From: UBA7430 sp002478765
Lineage (GTDB): Bacteria > Bacteroidota > Bacteroidia > Flavobacteriales > UBA7430
NCBI GenBank assembly: GCA_943789355.1
Contig: CALSTU010000002.1
Span: 496,001-560,000 of the forward strand
Length of the DNA stretch: 64,000 nt
Direction of reading: 5' to 3'
In this document: positions 5,922 to 14,310 of the stretch, piece after piece
Layout: every line of letters starts with the position of its first letter
Numbering within the stretch: position 1 is the stretch's first letter
Notes under the pieces: generated by a model
Seen by the model: only the letters and a program-made list of their open reading frames with translations
The model's database searches: none
Told to the model about the DNA's origin: nothing
Position numbers and translations under genes: made by a program

Positions 5922-8708
5922 ATGAAAGAATTTGACAAACTAAGTCCGAAAGAAAACATCCTCATTAAGGGGGCTCGATTACACAACTTAAAAAACATTG
6001 ACGTATCAATTCCAAGGAACAAATTTGTCGTCATCACAGGACTCTCAGGATCTGGTAAGTCTAGCCTCGCTTTTGATACGCTTTATGCCGAAGGGCAGCG
6101 TAGGTATGTTGAAAGTCTTTCCTCCTATGCGCGTCAATTTTTAGGCAGGCTAAACAAACCTGAAGTTGACAGCATCAAAGGTATTTCACCTGCAATTGCG
6201 ATCGAGCAAAAAGTAAACTCCAAAAATCCAAGATCTACGGTAGGAACCAGTACAGAGATCTACGATTATATCAAGTTAATGTTTGCACGGATCGGTAAAA
6301 CTTTCTCTCCAAAATCAGGTTCTGAGGTTAAAAAAAATAGCATTCAAGATGTAGTCGATTACATTATGAAGGAAAAGGAGGGGTCTAAAGTAAATATCCT
6401 TGCGCGTACTCAACTTAACGGAAGAGACCTCAAACTCTATCTTGAGATGCTTCTCCAACAAGGTTACCTTCGTGTGAAGCATGAAGATGAAATCGTTCGA
6501 ATTGAAACCGTATTAGAAAATGAAACCAAGCTTGGAGACTCCTTTTTAATTCTGATAGATCGTGTAAGTGTAAAATATGAAGACCGTTTCAAAGAGAGAA
6601 TTGCAGACTCTATTCAAACTTCTTTTCACGAAGGAAAAGGAGCCTGTATCATTGAATTTATTGAAAATGAGAAAGTTAAAACCTTCAGCAACCGATTTGA
6701 AGCTGATGGAATTACCTTTGAAGAGCCAAGCACTCATTTGTTCAGCTTCAACAATCCATACGGAGCATGTAAAAATTGTGAAGGATATGGTAGTGTTATG
6801 GGTATCGACGAAGATCTTGTCATTCCAAATACAGGCCTTTCTATTTATGAAGATGCGATTGCTTGCTGGAAAGGAGAAACACTATCTAAATATAAGGAAG
6901 ACCTTGTATTTAACGCTGAAGCATGGGATGTACCGATCCACAAGCCTTATTTTGAATTGACCAAAAAGCAAAGAGACTTCCTGTGGAACGGGAGTAAAGA
7001 ATTTGTTGGGATCAACAAGTTTTTCGCTCGACTTGAAAAGAAAAACTACAAAATTCAAAACCGTGTTTTACTGTCCCGATACCGAGGTAAAACAACCTGC
7101 CTTGAATGCAAGGGTAAACGATTACGCAAAGAAGCTAACTTCGTAACAGTAGGAGGCCACTCCATGTTTGAAATTGTGGATTTACCGATTGATGAATTAT
7201 TCGAGATTTTCAAAAACATCAAGCTTGATAAAGCGGATATAGAAATTGCTAAAAGACTGCTGATAGAAATTCAAAACAGACTCCAATTCCTCAAAGATGT
7301 TGGACTAAGTTACTTGAGTATCAACAGAAGGTCTTCGACACTCTCAGGTGGAGAATCTCAAAGAATCAACCTAGCAACTTCGTTAGGCAGTAGCCTTGTC
7401 GGATCGATGTATATTCTTGACGAGCCTAGCATTGGACTTCATTCCAAAGACACTGAAAGATTGATTAAAATATTGAAATCGCTCAGAGATATTGGAAATA
7501 CGGTGATCGTCGTCGAACATGATGAAGACATCATGAAAGCTGCCGACCTTGTCATTGACATGGGACCATTGGCTGGAAGACAAGGAGGCCAAATTATGTT
7601 CCACGGAAACCTGAGCCAAATTCAAAAGGAAAAAGAAAGTTTGACGGCAAAATATTTAAATGGTGATTTAAATATTGACATCCCGAAAAAGAGAACCTGG
7701 ACCGACTCACTTCAAATTAAGGGCGCAAGGCAACACAATCTAAAAAATATTGATGTCACCATACCCCTAAACGTTCTAAGTGTCGTTAGTGGTATAAGTG
7801 GTTCTGGAAAAAGTACACTCATAAAAAACATATTCTACCCTGCCTTGGTTAAAGCTTTAGGGGGATATGGCCCTAAATCGGGTCAATTTGATAGCTTAAC
7901 TGGGGCCGTTAAAAACATATCTTCCGTTGAGTTCATTGATCAAAATCCAATTGGTAAATCCTCACGATCTAATCCCGTCACCTACATCAAAGCTTACGAC
8001 GAAATTAGAAATCTTTATGCAAAACAAGCTCTTTCAAAAACAAGAGGATACAAAACAAAGCACTTCTCTTTTAATACCGATGGAGGGCGATGCGATCACT
8101 GCAAAGGTGAAGGAGAAGTAACCATAGAAATGCAATTTATGGCCGATGTCCATCTCAAATGTGAACATTGTGATGGAAAGCGTTTCAAAGATGAGGTTCG
8201 AGAAGTTAAATTCAACGACCAGAATATTTCTGACATCTTAGAAATGACGATCGACGAAGCGATTTCATTTTTCGAAAAATCGGAACAACCTAAAATTTCA
8301 AAAAGACTACAACCTCTTCAAGACGTTGGACTCGGCTACATCAACTTAGGCCAGTCCTCATCCACTTTAAGTGGCGGAGAAGCTCAACGCGTCAAATTAG
8401 CCTCTTTCTTGGGCAAAGGGAAGAATCAGGGACGAAATTTCTTCATCTTTGATGAACCCACAACTGGACTACATTTCCATGACATCAAAAAACTTCTAGA
8501 CTCTTTCAATGCTCTAATAGAAAACGGTCACTCCATACTGGTCATAGAGCACAATCCTGATGTCATCAAATGTGCTGACTGGCTTATTGACTTAGGAAAA
8601 GAAGGTGGAAAAAAAGGGGGGCAATTAATATTTGAGGGGCTGCCTGAAGACATCATCGACTGTAAAGAAAGCGCAACGGGCTTATTTCTGAAAGATAAAT
8701 TTATTTAG
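5922..8708 (+). CDS. uvrA: Excinuclease ABC subunit A
   Basis: Damage-recognition ATPase of nucleotide excision repair. It has 928 residues, near the usual 940. The first Walker A is GLSGSGKS (residues 40-47) and the first signature is LSGGESQR. The second half starts near residue 600 with Walker A GISGSGKS and signature LSGGEAQR. Zinc modules are visible as CKNC...CLEC in the first half and CDHC...CEHC in the second. It is a single gene divergent from the sigma-factor gene. It ends 25 bases from the convergent ABC exporter, with no clear terminator between them. Confidence 0.98.
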   Translation: MKEFDKLSPKENILIKGARLHNLKNIDVSIPRNKFVVITGLSGSGKSSLAFDTLYAEGQRRYVESLSSYARQFLGRLNKPEVDSIKGISPAIAIEQKVNSKNPRSTVGTSTEIYDYIKLMFARIGKTFSPKSGSEVKKNSIQDVVDYIMKEKEGSKVNILARTQLNGRDLKLYLEMLLQQGYLRVKHEDEIVRIETVLENETKLGDSFLILIDRVSVKYEDRFKERIADSIQTSFHEGKGACIIEFIENEKVKTFSNRFEADGITFEEPSTHLFSFNNPYGACKNCEGYGSVMGIDEDLVIPNTGLSIYEDAIACWKGETLSKYKEDLVFNAEAWDVPIHKPYFELTKKQRDFLWNGSKEFVGINKFFARLEKKNYKIQNRVLLSRYRGKTTCLECKGKRLRKEANFVTVGGHSMFEIVDLPIDELFEIFKNIKLDKADIEIAKRLLIEIQNRLQFLKDVGLSYLSINRRSSTLSGGESQRINLATSLGSSLVGSMYILDEPSIGLHSKDTERLIKILKSLRDIGNTVIVVEHDEDIMKAADLVIDMGPLAGRQGGQIMFHGNLSQIQKEKESLTAKYLNGDLNIDIPKKRTWTDSLQIKGARQHNLKNIDVTIPLNVLSVVSGISGSGKSTLIKNIFYPALVKALGGYGPKSGQFDSLTGAVKNISSVEFIDQNPIGKSSRSNPVTYIKAYDEIRNLYAKQALSKTRGYKTKHFSFNTDGGRCDHCKGEGEVTIEMQFMADVHLKCEHCDGKRFKDEVREVKFNDQNISDILEMTIDEAISFFEKSEQPKISKRLQPLQDVGLGYINLGQSSSTLSGGEAQRVKLASFLGKGKNQGRNFFIFDEPTTGLHFHDIKKLLDSFNALIENGHSILVIEHNPDVIKCADWLIDLGKEGGKKGGQLIFEGLPEDIIDCKESATGLFLKDKFI

Positions 8709-8733
8709 ACAAGCTGACGAACATCTCGCGATA

Positions 8734-10485
8734 TCATGAACTAAACTGCAGATCAAACAACCTGCTGTAATATCCTTTCTTTGCAAGTAAATCGTCATGG
8801 CTTCCGGATTCAACAATCCTCCCATCATCCATGACTAGAATTTTATCCGCATTTTGAATGGTTGCCAAACGGTGTGCTATAACAATTGAAGTTCTTCCCG
8901 CAGTAAGCTTATTAATTGCTTGTTGTATTAAAGACTCAGTCTGTACGTCTACTGATGATGTAGCCTCGTCCAAAATCAACACACTTGGGCGACACACGTA
9001 GGCCCTCAAAAAGGCGATCAATTGTCTTTGTCCTGCTGAGAGCATTACTCCACGCTCGCGAACATTATAATTATAACCTCCAGGTAATTTCTCTATGAAT
9101 CCTTCCAAACCTATCGCTTTAGAAGCTTCTTCAACCTCAGCCATACTTATGTCTTTATCTAAAACAATATTCTTGTAGATGGAGTCAGAAAATAAAAACA
9201 CATCCTGCAACACCAAGGCCAAATGTTTTCGAACAGACTGAACATCAAAATGAGTAATGTCCTTACCATCTAAAAGTATTTTACCTGAATCTATATTATA
9301 AAAACGCAATAGTAGGTTTACAATAGAACTCTTACCAGAACCTGTCGCCCCCACAAGAGCAAGGGTTTTACCGGCTTCTATTTCAAAATTAACATCCTTA
9401 AGGACAGGCTCTTCTTCCACATAAGAGAAATTAATATTCTCAAACTTAACATTCCCCTGAACACTTTCTAATCTTAAATTGCCATTAGAGGAAACGCGTT
9501 CATCAGTATCCAATATCTTAAAAACCCTATTGGAAGCTACAATACCTCTTTGTATCACATTAATACGATCAGCTAAGTGACGTATGGGCCTGAACAACAT
9601 ATTAATCAACAAAACAAAAGCCATCATCATCCCTAGAGTAACATTACCTCCTGATAGAATATTAACACCTCCATACCAAACCATAGCACCAATTGATACA
9701 GCACTCATAATTTCGATAACAGGTAAGAAGATTGAAAAATGCCATATGGCTTTAATTGTCGCTTTTCGAAACGTACCATTTACTTGCTTAAAACTTTCTA
9801 GTTCTTCATTTTCACGATTGAAAATTTGGACAATTTTCATTCCAGAAATATGCTCTTGAACAAAGGTGTTTAAACGTGAAATCGCTGTTCTTTCGTCTTC
9901 AAAAGCACTTTTCATTGCTCTTTGAAAATATTTTGTAGCCCAAATAAGAACCGGGAAAACAGCTAGCGTAATTAAACTTAAAACAACATCGTTGGAGAAC
10001 ATCCAAATCAAAATAATGACGATCTTAAATAAATCACTAAAAATAACCAACACACCTTGAGAGAATATTTCGGCAATCGTTTCGATGTCAGATACCGAAC
10101 GAGTTACGAGAGCTCCTATGGGTGTATTGTCGAAATATTTTAAACGAAATGATAATATTTTCTTGTACAGTTGCTCTCGAATATCTTTAATTACCGACTG
10201 GCCTATCCAATTTGCCACATATACAAATAAGAACTGGAAAATGGATTCTAAAAACAGCAAGCCTATCATGATGAGTGTATACCTCAACAACATCTCAGGG
10301 TTTTTACCGATAATGAAATTATCAACAGTATACTCGATGATTATTGGCCTTGCAACGGATAACAGACCGAGAGAAATACTAAAGAATATACTCACAAAAA
10401 ACACAGTTTTGTAAGGCTGTACGAACTTCAGCACCCTTGACAATAGTTTGAAGTCAATAATGTTTTCCTTTTGCTTATTCCCCAT
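8734..10485 (-). CDS. ABC exporter, fused permease and ATPase (MsbA-like)
   Basis: A 583-residue half-transporter expected to work as a homodimer in the inner membrane. Six membrane helices occupy about residues 25-300. The nucleotide-binding domain follows, with Walker A GATGSGKS at 379-386, a signature reading LSAGQ in place of LSGGQ, and Walker B VLILDEATS. The substrate cannot be told from sequence; lipid A-core flipping (MsbA) or drug/lipid export are the usual options. It overlaps the end of truA, so the two genes are translationally linked, an arrangement I recall from other Flavobacteriales. Confidence 0.92.
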   Translation of the reverse strand: MGNKQKENIIDFKLLSRVLKFVQPYKTVFFVSIFFSISLGLLSVARPIIIEYTVDNFIIGKNPEMLLRYTLIMIGLLFLESIFQFLFVYVANWIGQSVIKDIREQLYKKILSFRLKYFDNTPIGALVTRSVSDIETIAEIFSQGVLVIFSDLFKIVIILIWMFSNDVVLSLITLAVFPVLIWATKYFQRAMKSAFEDERTAISRLNTFVQEHISGMKIVQIFNRENEELESFKQVNGTFRKATIKAIWHFSIFLPVIEIMSAVSIGAMVWYGGVNILSGGNVTLGMMMAFVLLINMLFRPIRHLADRINVIQRGIVASNRVFKILDTDERVSSNGNLRLESVQGNVKFENINFSYVEEEPVLKDVNFEIEAGKTLALVGATGSGKSSIVNLLLRFYNIDSGKILLDGKDITHFDVQSVRKHLALVLQDVFLFSDSIYKNIVLDKDISMAEVEEASKAIGLEGFIEKLPGGYNYNVRERGVMLSAGQRQLIAFLRAYVCRPSVLILDEATSSVDVQTESLIQQAINKLTAGRTSIVIAHRLATIQNADKILVMDDGRIVESGSHDDLLAKKGYYSRLFDLQFSS

Positions 10486-11224
10486 TTAATTTCCCTTCTG
10501 CATAATCAACATTAGTGAGATATAGTCCTTTTGCGGGCGCTGAAGCGCCTGCTGCACCTCGATCTAACTTTGCAACAATAGCTTTAAATTCGTGAAACGT
10601 TACTTTACCTTTCCCTAATTCAACCAGAGTACCGACAATAGCTCTGACCATATTTCTTAGAAACCGATCGGCCTCAATGGTGAAGATCCATACGCCATCT
10701 TTGAAATCCCAATGTGCTTTGCGAACATCACAAATGTGAGTTTTCACATCCGAGTGTACCTTAGCAAAACTTGTAAAATCACTTACGCTCAACAAGTAGT
10801 CTGAGGCCTCATTCATTAAATCAAAATCTAGATCGCCGTAAACCAACCATGCAGCATCTTGTAAAAAGGGATTCTTTTCTTGGGTTAACCAATATTCATA
10901 AACACGTGATGTAGCGTCAAATCGAGCATGTGCATTTTCAGAAACTGAAAAAACTGCTTTTACGACAATCGAGTTGTTAATGTAAGCATTTAATCGATAA
11001 GCAATTTCAACGCAATTAAACTCTTTATCTGTATCAAAATGGGCATACATTTGTTTTGCGTGGACACCAGTATCGGTTCTCCCGGCCCCTAATGTTGTTA
11101 TCTGATCTTTTAAAAGAACAGATAAACCTTCATTGAGAACTTGCTGAACACTGATTGCATTTGGCTGAACTTGCCATCCGTGAAAATCGGTTCCTTTATA
11201 TGCCAAACTAACGAAATACCTCAA
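10475..11224 (-). CDS. truA: tRNA pseudouridine(38-40) synthase TruA
   Basis: Makes pseudouridine at positions 38-40 of the tRNA anticodon arm. I choose a TTG start at 11224 (MRYFVSLAYKG, 249 residues), which is where the family normally begins. The longer ORF to 11242 would start within a -7 promoter box. The catalytic aspartate is D51 in GAGRTDTGVHA, and the second conserved part is RFLRNMVRAIVGTLVELGKG. The last 11 bases overlap the start of the ABC exporter. Confidence 0.94.
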   Translation of the reverse strand: MRYFVSLAYKGTDFHGWQVQPNAISVQQVLNEGLSVLLKDQITTLGAGRTDTGVHAKQMYAHFDTDKEFNCVEIAYRLNAYINNSIVVKAVFSVSENAHARFDATSRVYEYWLTQEKNPFLQDAAWLVYGDLDFDLMNEASDYLLSVSDFTSFAKVHSDVKTHICDVRKAHWDFKDGVWIFTIEADRFLRNMVRAIVGTLVELGKGKVTFHEFKAIVAKLDRGAAGASAPAKGLYLTNVDYAEGKLNGE

Positions 11225-11239
11225 AATATGAATTTGAAA

Positions 11240-11247
11240 CAAAAATA
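11240..11247 (-). promoter_or_regulatory. Bacteroidota -7 box for truA
   Basis: TATTTTTG on the minus strand matches TAnnTTTG, 15 bases upstream of the TTG start chosen for truA. It rules out the TTG at 11242, which is part of the box. Confidence 0.5.
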
Positions 11248-11371
11248 CTAAGATTAATGTTTAATGAACTACAATAGCTACTGATTATTAGATTCAATGA
11301 GTTATTACCCATCTACTCCAGAGATTCAGTGAAAGAACTGTAAATTGCATCCGATTAATCCAAAAATAAAC

Positions 11372-11866
11372 ATGAAACGAATAGGTCTCTTATCAGACAC
11401 GCATTCTCATTTAGACTCTTCTATTCTGAAGCACCTTAAAAGCTGTGATGAAATATGGCATGCGGGAGACATAGGAGATGTTTCCGTATTGGATCAATTA
11501 AAAAGCCTTAGACCTACCAGAGCCGTATATGGAAACATTGATTCCAAAACGATTCGACAAGAATGCCCACTTCATCAGCGATTCATGTGTGAAAATGTTG
11601 ATGTTTGGATGACTCATATTGGCGGATATCCGAAGCGTTACGCTCCCTCCATTAAAGATGGTATTAAAACAAACCCACCCAAACTATTCATCAGTGGCCA
11701 TTCACACATCTTAAAAGTTATGTTTGACAAGGAGCTATCCTTACTTCACATGAATCCTGGAGCCGCAGGGAAACATGGGTTCCATCAAGTACGCACCTTA
11801 CTTCGATTTACAATTGATGGAAAGGATATAAAAGACCTAGAGGTTGTTGAATTGGGAAAGCGTTAG
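11372..11866 (+). CDS. YfcE/MJ0936-type metallophosphodiesterase
   Basis: A small calcineurin-like phosphoesterase using two metal ions. I start at ATG 11372 (MKRIGLLSDTHSH, 164 residues) and not at the in-frame TTG at 11345, whose product carries an unlikely MHPINPKIN leader. Metal ligands are all present: D9 and H11 (SDTH), D33 (HAGD), N55 (GNID), H82, H110 and H112 (GHSH). It lacks long inserts, so it belongs to the YfcE-like group with broad activity on model phosphodiesters; the natural substrate is unknown. It is a single gene divergent from truA, and its stop overlaps that of the convergent DUF4293 gene. Confidence 0.92.
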   Translation: MKRIGLLSDTHSHLDSSILKHLKSCDEIWHAGDIGDVSVLDQLKSLRPTRAVYGNIDSKTIRQECPLHQRFMCENVDVWMTHIGGYPKRYAPSIKDGIKTNPPKLFISGHSHILKVMFDKELSLLHMNPGAAGKHGFHQVRTLLRFTIDGKDIKDLEVVELGKR

Positions 11867-12258
11867 CGAATACGGTCAACAGAGCGCACAAGGTCATCGT
11901 CTTTTTTCACTCCTCTATAAGCCAAAATCAAAGCGAAGGTTGATAAGAATAAAATCAGAAGACAACTCGTATTTAAAGACACCTGAAAGGCGTTCCACAC
12001 AACAAACAACCTTACTCCAATAACCACATTGATGATAACAGCAACGCGTATGAACTTCATTTGAAGCGTGCGATTTCGGTAGATGAACAAACCTATTAGC
12101 GCTAACAAGCCTGATGCTAAAGTTAAAATAAGCATCTTGGTATCATCTTGAGCCATAATTAGCTTGTCGTTAAGCGTGTAAATAGGAGTGCGAAATGAAA
12201 GAAGAATCATCGCAATAAAAGCTACTGCCAGATAGATAGATTGTATTCGTTGAAGCAT
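11863..12258 (-). CDS. DUF4293 membrane protein
   Basis: A 131-residue protein with four predicted membrane helices, known only from Bacteroidota; function unknown. I start at ATG 12258 (MLQRIQSIYL, the usual family start) because the longer ORF begins inside a -7 promoter box. The C-terminus AYRGVKKDDDLVRSVDRIR is the conserved cytoplasmic tail of the family. Its stop codon overlaps that of the convergent phosphodiesterase gene. Confidence 0.88.
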   Translation of the reverse strand: MLQRIQSIYLAVAFIAMILLSFRTPIYTLNDKLIMAQDDTKMLILTLASGLLALIGLFIYRNRTLQMKFIRVAVIINVVIGVRLFVVWNAFQVSLNTSCLLILFLSTFALILAYRGVKKDDDLVRSVDRIR

Positions 12259-12276
12259 GTTTTTTATAATTTTCAT

Positions 12277-12284
12277 CAAAAGTA
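12277..12284 (-). promoter_or_regulatory. Bacteroidota -7 box for the DUF4293 gene
   Basis: TACTTTTG on the minus strand matches TAnnTTTG. A TTTG lies 15 bases upstream, shorter than the usual spacing. It puts transcription start near 12270, downstream of the ATG at 12276 and so favouring the start at 12258. Confidence 0.5.
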
Positions 12285-12527
12285 AGAAGAATGATCTTAC
12301 AAACTAAAATGCACGAAAATAAATTATCATGCAGACAACAATAAGCAAACTTCATTATGCTGATTCTAAACTATTTTAAGCGAACAACGACGGATATCTA
12401 AAATATTATTTGTACTATTGTAGTGCGGAAGTTTACACTTTCAAACAATTTCTGCGTATCCTCAAGTATACTTTCCACCAATAAAAGCCTAATGAGGGCT
12501 TCATTATACAAAACATTTCCACATCAC

Positions 12528-14240
12528 ATGTATGACATTTTAGAATTAAAAAGCAAGTTATTACCTGCCCTACAGGATATTGCTAAGAACCTAAACATCC
12601 CCAAGTACAGGACCTTAAAAAAAATGGACTTGGTTTATCAAATATTAGATGTTCAAGCCATTAATCCTAAAGCTACATCAAAGACTATAACCATACCAAA
12701 GACTGAAGTAGCGAACTCCAATACAGAAAAAAATACAAATCAAAATATAAAACCGAATACGCCTAGAGCAATGGAGCCAAACAAGAATCCTGATACTAAA
12801 ACAGCCCCTCCTGCTAAAGAAAAAACATCCTCTGAAAAGCACAAACCAAAAGAACGAGTCTTGCGCCCAAGAAGGAAAAGTGAATCTCAATTAGATCGCA
12901 TCAAAAAGGCCGAACAAAGAGTTTCTGATACTAAACAACAAAGTATTACTCCAATAACAACAGAGAAATCTGAGACAACTCAAAATAAACCCGCTCAAGA
13001 AAAATCTCAAAAAACGCAAGAAAAACCTCAAAAAAATCAAGAAAGAAGAGCGAAAAATCATCAGAATCAACAACGAAATCCACAAAATCGTAGAAATGAA
13101 AATAAAGGAAATGTTGAGTTTGAATTTGAAGGAATTATTTCTAGCGAAGGGGTTTTAGAAATTATGCCTGATGGATATGGGTTCCTTCGTTCATCTGACT
13201 ATAACTACTTGAGTTCGCCTGACGATATTTATGTTTCTCACTCACAAATCAAACTTTTTGGTTTAAAAACAGGTGATACTGTCTGTGGCGAAGTTCGCCC
13301 GCCCAAAGAAGGTGAAAAATACTTCCCTCTTACTAAAATTGACAGTATTAACGGAAGAGACCCAGGGTATGTGAGAGATCGCGTTTCATTTGAACACCTC
13401 ACTCCTTTGTTCCCTGAAGAGAAATTCAATATTGCTGAAAATAAAGCCGGTACTGCTGCACGAGTTATAGATTTGTTCTCTCCAATTGGGAAAGGACAAA
13501 GAGGCTTGATTGTTGCGCAACCTAAAACAGGTAAAACGGTCTTATTGAAAGAAGTAGCAAACTCGATAGCTAAAAATCATCCGGAAGTATACATGATTGT
13601 GCTTTTGATTGATGAGCGACCGGAAGAAGTTACCGACATGTCTCGTACTGTAAATGCAGAAGTTGTCTCATCGACCTTTGATGAGCCTGCAGATCGACAC
13701 GTGAAAGTTGCCAATATCGTGCTTGAAAAAGCTAAAAGAATGGTTGAATGTGGGCATGATGTTGTGATCTTATTAGACTCTATTACTCGTTTAGCACGTG
13801 CATACAATACCGTCTCCCCTGCATCAGGAAAAGTGCTTTCTGGAGGTATTGACGCCAACGCACTTCACAAACCAAAACGTTTCTTTGGTGCAGCACGTAA
13901 CATTGAAAATGGTGGTTCGTTAACGATTATAGCCACCGCATTAGTTGACACAGGGTCTAAAATGGATGAAGTTATCTTTGAAGAATTTAAAGGTACAGGT
14001 AATATGGAAATGCAGTTGGATCGTAAGATCGCAAACAAACGCATCTACCCTGCCATTGACCTAGTTAATTCAAGTACTCGTAGAGAAGACCTGTTGATGG
14101 GTAAAGAAGAATTGCAACGTATGTGGATCATGAGAAAACATCTTGCCGACATGACTCCTCTAGAAGCCATGGAGTTTCTGAAGGATCGTATCCAACGTAC
14201 TGATAACAATGCAGAATTTCTCGTCTCTATGAATGGTTAA
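12528..14240 (+). CDS. rho: Transcription termination factor Rho, extended linker
   Basis: Hexameric RNA helicase that terminates transcription. I start at ATG 12528 (MYDILELKSKLLPALQDIAK), where the Rho N-terminal domain begins; the 35 extra residues of the longer ORF are not family-like. It has 570 residues against about 420 in E. coli. The excess is a Lys/Gln/Asn/Pro-rich, low-complexity stretch at about residues 45-195, between the N-terminal helical domain and the cold-shock RNA-binding domain (GVLEIMPDGYGFLRS, about 208-222). The ATPase Walker A QPKTGKT is near 331-337, followed by LLIDERPEEVTDM. Such inserts are common in Bacteroidota Rho. It is a single gene ending at a terminator shared with secA. 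Confidence 0.97.
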   Translation: MYDILELKSKLLPALQDIAKNLNIPKYRTLKKMDLVYQILDVQAINPKATSKTITIPKTEVANSNTEKNTNQNIKPNTPRAMEPNKNPDTKTAPPAKEKTSSEKHKPKERVLRPRRKSESQLDRIKKAEQRVSDTKQQSITPITTEKSETTQNKPAQEKSQKTQEKPQKNQERRAKNHQNQQRNPQNRRNENKGNVEFEFEGIISSEGVLEIMPDGYGFLRSSDYNYLSSPDDIYVSHSQIKLFGLKTGDTVCGEVRPPKEGEKYFPLTKIDSINGRDPGYVRDRVSFEHLTPLFPEEKFNIAENKAGTAARVIDLFSPIGKGQRGLIVAQPKTGKTVLLKEVANSIAKNHPEVYMIVLLIDERPEEVTDMSRTVNAEVVSSTFDEPADRHVKVANIVLEKAKRMVECGHDVVILLDSITRLARAYNTVSPASGKVLSGGIDANALHKPKRFFGAARNIENGGSLTIIATALVDTGSKMDEVIFEEFKGTGNMEMQLDRKIANKRIYPAIDLVNSSTRREDLLMGKEELQRMWIMRKHLADMTPLEAMEFLKDRIQRTDNNAEFLVSMNG

Positions 14241-14256
14241 AATTAAAAAACAAAAA

Positions 14257-14294
14257 CAAAAAAAAGCCTCCGAATATTCGGAGGCTTTTTTTTG
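14257..14294. terminator. Bidirectional terminator between rho and secA
   Basis: A perfect 20-base palindrome (arms GCCTCCGAAT and ATTCGGAGGC, 14266-14285) is flanked by an A-tract on the left and nine T residues on the right. It can stop both convergent transcripts. Confidence 0.92.
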
Positions 14295-14310
14295 TAGGCA
14301 ACGAGTGTCA

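Noticed and set aside
12891..13085. Possible frameshift or repeat expansion in rho
   Set aside because: The frame stays open and length agrees with long Bacteroidota Rho proteins; the linker is simply low-complexity.
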